Assembly: GCA_945885645.1 (NCBI GenBank)
Contig: CAMCYV010000067.1
Location: forward strand, 1-7,701
Direction of reading: 5' to 3'
DNA from: Bifidobacterium breve
GTDB lineage: Bacteria > Actinomycetota > Actinomycetes > S36-B12
Length of the DNA: 7,701 bases
Below are positions 1 to 5,297 of the stretch, one piece after another. Position numbers and translations under genes: made by a program. The notes beneath the pieces were generated by a model that saw nothing but the letters and a program-made list of their open reading frames with translations, had not been told where the DNA came from and ran no database searches. Positions within the stretch are counted from its first letter, which is position 1, and every line of letters begins with the position of its first letter.

Positions 1-6
1 AGTTGG

Positions 7-43
7 TTGGCACAGGCCAAGTATTCGTTAGATTGGCCTAACG
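7..43 (+). promoter_or_regulatory. Candidate yajQ promoter with overlapping dyads
   Basis: A TTGGCA hexamer (7-12) lies 16 bases before TAGATT (29-34). This is an acceptable sigma-70-type -35/-10 pair, and it would start transcription near base 40, ahead of yajQ. Two perfect 6-bp inverted repeats overlap it: GGCCAA (15-20) with TTGGCC (33-38), and CGTTAG (26-31) with CTAACG (38-43). The second covers the -10 box and the expected start point, as a repressor site would. They share bases 33-38, so they could not both form hairpins at once. There is no T-run, so it is not an intrinsic terminator. The promoter assignment is inference from sequence only, and the start of the window cuts off anything further upstream. 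Confidence 0.35.
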
Positions 44-57
44 GAAAGGAATAAACC

Positions 58-549
58 ATGGCGGATAGCAGTTTTGACATAGTTTCAGAGGTTGACCATC
101 AAGAGGCCGATAACGCACTTAATCAGACGGCTAAGGAACTCTCCCAACGTTTTGATTTCAAGAACACCGATACAACGATCGAGTGGAAGGGTGAGACCGA
201 TATTGAGCTCACCAGCAGTACCGAGGATCGAGTGGTCGCGGCTCTGGATGTGTTCAAGGAAAAGATCATTAAGCGTGGAATCAGCCTCAAAGCCTTCACC
301 GCGGGTGAACCTCGTTCATCAGGGAAGGTATACAAACTCAATGGTTCTTTCAATAACGGGATCAGCCAGGAACATGCGAAAAAGTTGTCAAAATTGATCC
401 GAGACGAGGGGCCCAAGTCGGTCAAGACCCAGGTTCAAGGTGATGAATTACGGGTTACAAGTAAGAACCGTGACGATCTACAGGCTGTGATTGCCTTGAT
501 CAATGGTGCAGACCTCGACTTTGCCGTGCAGTTTACGAACTACCGCTAG
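58..549 (+). CDS. yajQ: YajQ family nucleotide-binding protein
   Basis: Complete 163-residue protein, the usual length for the YajQ (DUF520/UPF0234) family. The N-terminus reads SFDIVSEVDHQEADNAL, followed by RFDFKNTDTTIEW, which are the family hallmarks. The C-terminal half has the expected SGKVYKLNGSFNNGISQEHAKKL and VRV/LRVTSKNRDDLQAVI-type segments. The fold known for the family is two ferredoxin-like domains. It is cytoplasmic, with no signal peptide or membrane segment. Some homologues (the Xanthomonas one is best studied) bind cyclic di-GMP and act with a transcription factor; whether this one does is not visible in the sequence. The ATG start is well supported by GGAAAGGA at 43-50, with AAGGA seven bases before the ATG. 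Its 3' end overlaps the convergent nuoI-like gene by 17 bases, so no terminator space separates them. The family is common in actinobacteria as a conserved gene of uncertain role. Confidence 0.95.
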   Translation: MADSSFDIVSEVDHQEADNALNQTAKELSQRFDFKNTDTTIEWKGETDIELTSSTEDRVVAALDVFKEKIIKRGISLKAFTAGEPRSSGKVYKLNGSFNNGISQEHAKKLSKLIRDEGPKSVKTQVQGDELRVTSKNRDDLQAVIALINGADLDFAVQFTNYR

Positions 550-850
550 GTCCAAGTTCTTCAATTCCCAAGAGCATGTCCTCACGGTTGGTCGTGACAA
601 GAGCCCGATGCTCATCCCATGCGAGTGCGTCAAATGGGCAAACATCGATACAAACTCCGCAATACATGCACAATGAATAATCGATCTCGAATGAGTCAAG
701 AACGTTGACTTTTTTCGGGCGTCGTGCGCCTTCGTCGGTCACGTCGACCGTGTGCGAATCCAAGTGGATGCACCATGCGGGGCACTCGCGGACGCACAAC
801 ATGCATGAAGTGCATTTGTCTTCGATCAAAGCAATGAACGAATGTTTCAT
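533..850 (-). CDS. nuoI: Short NuoI-like 2[4Fe-4S] ferredoxin subunit
   Basis: A 105-residue protein with two 4Fe-4S motifs: C13-x2-C16-x2-C19-x3-C23-P in CTSCMLCVRECP, and C61-x2-C64-x2-C67-x3-C71-P in CMYCGVCIDVCP. In complex I these bind clusters N6a and N6b and pass electrons to the N2 cluster of NuoB. The spacing between the motifs and the IDYSLCMYCGVC segment identify it as NuoI-like rather than a free ferredoxin. Canonical NuoI is about 160-210 residues and begins with an amphipathic membrane-surface helix; that part is missing. The start is the ATG at 850, which forms an ATGA overlap with the nuoC stop; a TTG at 862 is in frame but has no ribosome binding site. The Shine-Dalgarno is weak here, so translation is probably coupled to nuoC. 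It is the last gene of a B-C-I operon and overlaps yajQ tail to tail. It is most likely a paralogue of the main operon's NuoI. Confidence 0.88.
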   Translation of the reverse strand: MKHSFIALIEDKCTSCMLCVRECPAWCIHLDSHTVDVTDEGARRPKKVNVLDSFEIDYSLCMYCGVCIDVCPFDALAWDEHRALVTTNREDMLLGIEELGPSGSS

Positions 851-1344
851 GTCTGGAGCCAATTTTCGGGGACGCCCGGCGGTCGCTGGCGGCGTCGAGA
901 TGCATTTCCGACCTTGCGACCATCTTCTTTGATTTCAGGTTCAGCGGCCCCCGGCCATGGTGTTAACACTCGTGCGGCCAAAACTGTTGACTTACGCAGT
1001 GGTGGTCGACCTAGATACTCGTGTCGCAAAAGTGGGTTCGCGGATCCGCCAATGAATTGAATTCCAAACATCTCTGTACATTCACGTTCATGCCACTGCG
1101 CTGCTGGAATTAAGTCCGTAATGCTGGGTAATTCACCGAATACTTGAGTAGAAACAAAATGAGAACTCGATAGGTCCTTAGTCGCAAGGTGCGCGACTAC
1201 TTCACACGCATTGCTGCCATCTACATTTTCTTGATCCACTCCGGTCAAGAAATCGAAAAATATGAAACCTTTATCGCGTAACTCCTCAATAGTGCTCCGC
1301 CAATCTGCTGGCTCAACTTTTTCCCACGTGGATGATCTGGGCAT
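847..1344 (-). CDS. nuoC: NuoC-like 30 kDa subunit of a complex I-type enzyme
   Basis: A 165-residue protein matching the respiratory-chain 30 kDa subunit family. The signature is near the C-terminal half: WHERECTEMFGIQF (residues 84-97) corresponds to the family's ERE-x-D-MFGI-x-F, and LLRHEYLGRPPLRKS (105-119) to its R-x-x-x-x-x-G-x-PLRK segment. NuoC is a cluster-free structural subunit that packs against NuoB, NuoD and NuoI in the peripheral arm. Differences from the consensus are visible: the usual Asp before MFGI is Glu, and the usual GH after the F is GG. The tail (about 126-165) is Pro/Arg-rich, with TPWPGAAEPE and RRRQRPPGVP. It is encoded directly after nuoB with no gap (TAG-ATG) and overlaps nuoI by ATGA. 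A G-rich AATGGGG lies before its ATG. By hand count, bases 1081-1320 are about 45% GC, against about 53% for a comparable stretch of nuoM. Confidence 0.88.
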   Translation of the reverse strand: MPRSSTWEKVEPADWRSTIEELRDKGFIFFDFLTGVDQENVDGSNACEVVAHLATKDLSSSHFVSTQVFGELPSITDLIPAAQWHERECTEMFGIQFIGGSANPLLRHEYLGRPPLRKSTVLAARVLTPWPGAAEPEIKEDGRKVGNASRRRQRPPGVPENWLQT

Positions 1345-1743
1345 CTAGAGGGCCCCATTCACAGAAAGTTCCTGAATAGCTTGAATAAAGGCGTCAGGTC
1401 TGGGTGGGCACCCGGCAACATAGGTTGACACTTCCACGAACTGATCAATTCCTTTGGAGACCGGCGGCGAATCCCAATACGGTCCACCACTGGTCGCACA
1501 CGCACCAAAGGACATTACTTTGGTGTCGGGATAAGAGTGGATCAATTCGAGCACGCTGGGAACTAGGGCATCGGTAACCGTGCCTGCGATAACAATCACA
1601 CTAGGCCCCACGTCACCTTCAGGTACCCGAGTTAACGCACCGCTGCTGAGGGCAACCTGCAACTCCAATGTGCAACAAGCGAGGGATGCACTGACAACTT
1701 CTACGCTGACACTGGGATCCGAAGTCAGGGCGTAACGCGTCAC
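1345..1743 (-). CDS. nuoB: Divergent short NuoB-like N2-cluster subunit
   Basis: A 132-residue NuoB/PSST-family protein. All four ligands expected for the N2 4Fe-4S cluster are present: the tandem C23-C24 in SLACCTLE, C82 in MSFGACATSGG, and C112 in VAGCPPRPDAF. The VIVIAGTVTDALVPSV segment before C82 is also typical. In complex I, N2 is the last cluster and hands electrons to quinone at the interface with NuoD. The protein is clearly shorter than usual NuoB (about 160-220 residues). It has only about 22 residues before the CC pair. The stretch between CC and AGTVT is about six residues shorter than in E. coli NuoB and lacks the RFG and SPRQAD motifs that shape the quinone and NuoD interface. 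The start is a GTG at 1743 with no clear Shine-Dalgarno. It is the first gene of the B-C-I operon and divergent from rarD. It is best read as a second-copy NuoB; relatives in membrane-bound hydrogenases are possible. Confidence 0.85.
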   Translation of the reverse strand: MTRYALTSDPSVSVEVVSASLACCTLELQVALSSGALTRVPEGDVGPSVIVIAGTVTDALVPSVLELIHSYPDTKVMSFGACATSGGPYWDSPPVSKGIDQFVEVSTYVAGCPPRPDAFIQAIQELSVNGAL

Positions 1744-1842
1744 GGCCGTAAGCCTAGCCGGCGCTGACCAACCTCTAAGCCTGAGTAGTCTGGGACCGCA
1801 CTCCTATTGAGTCGTAAATCTTGTTGGGAATCGGGTGAGAAG
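1744..1842. promoter_or_regulatory. Divergent nuoB/rarD intergenic region
   Basis: This 99-base gap must carry the promoters for both the leftward B-C-I operon and the rightward rarD. On the minus strand TAGGCT (1756-1751) fits the actinobacterial TANNNT -10 pattern. It sits seven bases before the nuoB GTG, which would place the transcript start at the start codon itself. On the plus strand TAGTCT (1786-1791) is 17 bases after GCTGAC (1763-1768), a weak match to a -35/-10 pair for rarD. A TAAGCCT heptamer occurs twice in the same orientation, at 1749-1755 and 1776-1782. None of these is strong, and their assignment is inference. Confidence 0.3.
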
Positions 1843-2766
1843 GTGGCGGTCCGGGAGCGATCTGCTCATTCCACAGGTGTACTCCTCGGGGTTACCGGCT
1901 ACCTTTTCTGGGGACTCTTTCCCCTCTACTTTGTACTTCTCGACACTGTCGCCCCTATCGAGGTCGTTGCGCACCGGGTTATATGGTCACTGGTTGTTGT
2001 AGTGCTCATACTGTTGGCCGGTAAGCAGTGGCGTGCATTCACGGGAGCATTTAACCGGCGAAATGTAATCATGTTAGGTTCAGCCGCAATTTTTCTTTCC
2101 ATAAACTGGTTGGTCTACGTGTACGCGGTTGACTCCAATCAGGTGGTGCAAGCGTCACTCGGCTATTTCATGAATCCACTCATTTCCGTCGCGATGGGTG
2201 TCATTCTTTTAAAGGAGAATCTTCGAAAGACCCAATGGGTTGCAGTGGGAATTGCACTTGTCGCGGTTATCGTTTTAACAATTGCCTCAGGTTCAGTGCC
2301 GTGGATTGCCCTAACGCTCGGCTTTTCTTTCGGGTTATACGGTCTGCTAAAAAAATATGCGAACTTGCCATCACTGCAAAGCTTGGGTATTGAAACAGTA
2401 GTTCTTCTCCCACTCGCTCTGATAATTCTGGGGGTGTTCGCGGCCCAAGGAACCGAATCCTTCGTGCTCGACGGGCCAACCATCACGTTCCTATTGATTA
2501 TGTTGGGCCCGGTCACCGCATTACCCCTGCTGGCCTTTGGGGGTGCTTCAACGCGCATTCCTCTTTCCACACTGGGGGTTTTGCAATACATCACCCCTAT
2601 CTTCCAATTCCTGCTTGGCGTATTCATTTTCCAGGAAGCCATGAGCGCTGGAAATTGGATTGGATTTACCCTCGTCTGGATATCCCTCGTTATATTCACG
2701 GTGGATATGTACCGAAATACCCGAACCAAAACCCACCAACTAAAAGAAACGCTGCTCGAGCCTTAG
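1843..2766 (+). CDS. rarD: RarD-type EamA/DMT family permease
   Basis: A polytopic inner-membrane protein of 307 residues from the chosen start, with about ten hydrophobic segments arranged as two EamA halves. RarD family features are clear. Near the N-terminus are GVLLGVTGYLFWGLFPLYF and AHRVIWSL. Mid-protein is the NWLVYVYAVDSNQVVQASL stretch, followed by GYFMNPLISVAMG and LKENL. The second half has FGLYGLLKK and LGVLQYITPIFQFLLGV. It probably exports or takes up a small metabolite. The name comes from a chloramphenicol-sensitivity annotation, and the true substrate is not known. The GTG at 1843 leaves a tail of about 11 residues before the first helix, as in E. coli RarD, and has a partial GGGTGAG ribosome site close upstream. 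A TTG at 1807 would add 12 polar residues and has poorer support. It is divergent from nuoB, and its stop codon overlaps that of the convergent prenyl synthase gene by four bases. Confidence 0.9.
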   Translation: MAVRERSAHSTGVLLGVTGYLFWGLFPLYFVLLDTVAPIEVVAHRVIWSLVVVVLILLAGKQWRAFTGAFNRRNVIMLGSAAIFLSINWLVYVYAVDSNQVVQASLGYFMNPLISVAMGVILLKENLRKTQWVAVGIALVAVIVLTIASGSVPWIALTLGFSFGLYGLLKKYANLPSLQSLGIETVVLLPLALIILGVFAAQGTESFVLDGPTITFLLIMLGPVTALPLLAFGGASTRIPLSTLGVLQYITPIFQFLLGVFIFQEAMSAGNWIGFTLVWISLVIFTVDMYRNTRTKTHQLKETLLEP

Positions 2767-3749
2767 CCGGTCCGAGAGACGACATAGTCACACAGTGCCA
2801 TCAAGGTTTTTTTCGCCGTGATATTGGGCAAAGGCTCAAGAGTTCGACGCGCTTCATCGGCCCAACGCAGAGCCTCGAGCCGAGCCTCGTGCAACCCTGG
2901 GTGAGCCCGCAGCAATTCAAGGGCAAGGGCGTGCTCTTGTGGGTCGGGAAGAGGCTTGGACAGTAACTCACGGAGTTGAGCCCCCTCTGGGCTCGAATCG
3001 GTGAGCGCGATCAGGCCCGCCAAGGTGGGAACGCCTTCACGCAGGTCGGTTCCGGGAGTCTTGCCAGATTGCTCTGAATCTGAAGTGATATCCACGATGT
3101 CGTCGGCCAACTGAAAAGCCACGCCAATTTGTTCCCCAAAGTTTGTCAGGATGTCAATTGTTCTCTGGTCACACCCGCTGAGCATGGCGCCAAAGCGACC
3201 CGAAGTCGCAATTAGTGACCCCGTTTTTTCTGACAATACTGAAATATGGTGCTTAACCGGATCCTCACCATCACGGGGACCAACGGTTTCCTTGATCTGC
3301 CCGATACAGAGCCGCTCAAATGTCTCTGCCTGAATCCGTACCGCATCTGGTCCTAGATCAGCCAAGATCTGTGAGGCGCGCGCGAAAAGGAAATCACCGG
3401 TCAAGATTGCAACGGTGTTATCCCATCGAGCATTCGCGCTGTCGGCTCCCCGGCGCATGGTGGCCTCATCCATTACGTCATCGTGATAGAGCGTCGCAAG
3501 GTGCGTGAGTTCAACGACTACCGCTGCTTGTTTAACACCTGGCAGCTGTGGGTCTCCGAATTCTGCTGCAAGCAGCACCAAAAGCGGTCGAAAGCGTTTG
3601 CCACCGGCCACTACCAGGTGGCGTGAAGTCTCAGATACGAATGGATATTCACTTCTGGTGGACTCAAGAAGAGACTTCTCCACCTGCCTAAGTTCCGCGG
3701 TGATGTGCTCGTCAAATACCGGATCGCTTGCCTCGAAAATCCGGTTCAT
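2763..3749 (-). CDS. Polyprenyl diphosphate synthase (menaquinone side chain)
   Basis: A complete 328-residue trans-isoprenyl diphosphate synthase. It condenses isopentenyl diphosphate onto an allylic primer to build a long polyprenyl chain. The substrate-binding features are in order: GGKRFRP (residues 49-55), the first aspartate-rich motif DDVMDE with DDVMD at 90-94 followed by RRG, GDFLFARA (118-125), EKTGSLI (174-180), the second aspartate-rich motif DDIVD (216-220), and GKTPGTDLREGVPTL (229-243). All catalytic Asp residues are intact. The bulky TLYH just before the first motif does not alone fix the chain length. It lies 12 bases after the nuoN stop on the same strand, so it is very probably in the nuo transcript. 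That position suggests it makes the menaquinone tail for the same respiratory chain. No strong Shine-Dalgarno precedes the ATG. The gene could be labelled as an IspB/HepT/GrcC-like protein; I leave the symbol blank because the product length is unknown. Confidence 0.93.
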   Translation of the reverse strand: MNRIFEASDPVFDEHITAELRQVEKSLLESTRSEYPFVSETSRHLVVAGGKRFRPLLVLLAAEFGDPQLPGVKQAAVVVELTHLATLYHDDVMDEATMRRGADSANARWDNTVAILTGDFLFARASQILADLGPDAVRIQAETFERLCIGQIKETVGPRDGEDPVKHHISVLSEKTGSLIATSGRFGAMLSGCDQRTIDILTNFGEQIGVAFQLADDIVDITSDSEQSGKTPGTDLREGVPTLAGLIALTDSSPEGAQLRELLSKPLPDPQEHALALELLRAHPGLHEARLEALRWADEARRTLEPLPNITAKKTLMALCDYVVSRTG

Positions 3750-3761
3750 GTGACCACGGTA

Positions 3762-5297
3762 CTACCTGATGAAGATTCCGGCATTTGTCAAGAGGTCAAT
3801 CATGGGCTGCGGGATTATTCCGAGCACCATGGTCGCCGTGACGGTAGCCGCTACCGTGATCGTGGTAAAGATCGAGGGCACCGCAACTGAGGCCGTGTTT
3901 TCATTCGGTGGTGAGAAGAACATGACCACGATCACACGGACGTAGAAGAAGGCGGCAATAATGCTGGCCACGACGGCCATGATAACCAGCCATGTATCAC
4001 CTTCAGCGATTCCCGCGGCAAAAACACTGAACTTGATCACGAAACCACTCGTCAGTGGGATACCGGCGAGTGAGAGCATGAATATCGCCATGACCGCACC
4101 GAGCATGGGAGACTTCTTGCCTAGGCCGGCCCATTTGGAGAGGTGGGTGGCCTCACCGGTTGAATCACGAACCATCGAAATGACTGCCAAGGTGCCAACC
4201 GTAACCAGGCCATAGGCAATCAGATAAAAGATAACGGCCGAAATACCCGATGGGCTTGCCGCGACAACACCCACCAAGATGAAACCGCTTTGGGCGATAG
4301 CCGAATAAGCAAGCATTCGCTTGATGTCGCTTTGGGTGAGTGCGATCAGGGAACCAACGATCATGCTCAGAATTGAAACTACCCAGAGGATGATCTCCCA
4401 GTCCCATTGGATTCCAGAGAATGCGACGTATAGCAAACGCATCATGGCGCCAAATGCGGCGACTTTGACCGTTGCGCCCATAAATGCGGTGATGGGGGTT
4501 GGTGCACCTTGATAGACATCGGGTGTCCATTGGTGGAATGGAACCGCACCCACTTTGAAAAGTAACCCAACTAGGAGCATTGCCATGCCAATGACGATCA
4601 GAAGGGTTTCCCCTGTGGTCGAGGCAAGTGCGTCATGGATTTCGGGTAGGGAAATCGAACCGGCGAAGCCATAAACCAAACCTGCCCCGAAAATAAAGAA
4701 GGCGGATGAGAAGGCACCCAGCACAAAGTATTTGAGTGCTGCCTCTTGTGACAGAAGACGACGACGGCGAGCCATGCCAACCATGAGGTAAAGCGGGAGT
4801 GACATAACTTCAAGGGCCACGAACATAATGAGTAGGTCGTTCGAGACCACGAAGGCAAGCATTCCTAGCACGGCAAAAAGGAACAGCGTCCAGATTTCAG
4901 TTTGGAAGTAGCCACGCGCAGAATATTCGCGTTCATCAACTGATCCTGGAAGCGCGGCAGCGCTAGGAGCGAATGAATCACCCAGACTATCCAAGGATCG
5001 CTCAGCGATTAAAAATGCGCTCAGCAATGAAAGCACCAGGATTGCGCCCATAAGGACAAGGGCTGGACCATCAATCGCTACTGCTCCGCCACCGGTAATT
5101 GTGCGAATATCTCGGTTGATTACCAGAACAACAAATGCACCAATTAACGAAATGAACGTCAATATTATTTGGACGGTTCGGCGCACAGAGCGAGGTAAGA
5201 AAGTTTCGGTCAACACGGAGAGCAGCGCCGCAATCGCGACAATAAGAATGGGCGCAATAGCTACGTAGTCGATTTCGGGTGCGGTGAATGTATTCAC
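3762..5297 (-). CDS. nuoN: NADH-quinone oxidoreductase subunit N
   Basis: A 511-residue antiporter-like membrane subunit of respiratory complex I with about 14 membrane helices. It is one of the three proton-translocating subunits. Conserved charged residues are in place: E163 in FVALEVMSLPLYLMVG, K189 in EAALKYFVLG, K248 in LLFKVGAVPFHQW with TPDVYQGAPTPITAF following, K278 in GATVKVAAF, and K422 in PLTSGFVIKF. SDIKRMLAYSAIAQSGF (323-339) is also typical. A polar loop at about 99-132 between early helices is longer than in E. coli, as in other actinobacterial NuoN proteins I recall. The GTG start overlaps the nuoM stop as GTGA and is preceded by a strong GAAGGGGG ribosome site. It lies between nuoM and the prenyl synthase gene in one operon. 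I see no sign of damage. Confidence 0.96.
   Translation of the reverse strand: MNTFTAPEIDYVAIAPILIVAIAALLSVLTETFLPRSVRRTVQIILTFISLIGAFVVLVINRDIRTITGGGAVAIDGPALVLMGAILVLSLLSAFLIAERSLDSLGDSFAPSAAALPGSVDEREYSARGYFQTEIWTLFLFAVLGMLAFVVSNDLLIMFVALEVMSLPLYLMVGMARRRRLLSQEAALKYFVLGAFSSAFFIFGAGLVYGFAGSISLPEIHDALASTTGETLLIVIGMAMLLVGLLFKVGAVPFHQWTPDVYQGAPTPITAFMGATVKVAAFGAMMRLLYVAFSGIQWDWEIILWVVSILSMIVGSLIALTQSDIKRMLAYSAIAQSGFILVGVVAASPSGISAVIFYLIAYGLVTVGTLAVISMVRDSTGEATHLSKWAGLGKKSPMLGAVMAIFMLSLAGIPLTSGFVIKFSVFAAGIAEGDTWLVIMAVVASIIAAFFYVRVIVVMFFSPPNENTASVAVPSIFTTITVAATVTATMVLGIIPQPMIDLLTNAGIFIR

Noticed and set aside
851..862. TTG start at 862 for the nuoI-like gene, adding MAPD
   Set aside because: It has no ribosome binding site, while the ATG at 850 forms the classic ATGA overlap with the nuoC stop.
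1749..1782. Two direct TAAGCCT heptamers between nuoB and rarD as a regulator site
   Set aside because: Seven bases repeated once in 34 bases is weak, the flanks differ, and no known regulator motif is recognised. It is noted only within the intergenic entry.
1807..1842. TTG start at 1807 for rarD
   Set aside because: It would add 12 polar residues not expected from E. coli RarD, with no well-placed ribosome site. The GTG at 1843 fits the family better, although the TTG cannot be fully excluded.
2346..2357. A7 run in rarD as a possible frameshift or slippage site
   Set aside because: The frame continues normally through LLKKYA and the protein is full length with all expected helices, so nothing points to programmed slippage.
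2163..2729. Long open frame (188 codons) antisense to rarD
   Set aside because: It lies wholly inside rarD on the opposite strand. The protein is Arg/Pro/Ser-rich with no recognisable family, and there is no ribosome site; it is a shadow of a real gene.
2807..2813. T7 run shortly after the rarD stop, resembling an intrinsic terminator tail
   Set aside because: No GC-rich inverted repeat lies directly upstream. The run is explained by two lysine codons in the C-terminal AKKT segment of the prenyl synthase on the other strand.
4165..4530. Open frame of 121 codons in another frame of the nuoN strand
   Set aside because: It is rich in Arg, His, Cys and Trp, as expected from an out-of-frame reading of a membrane protein gene. 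nuoN itself is intact across it.
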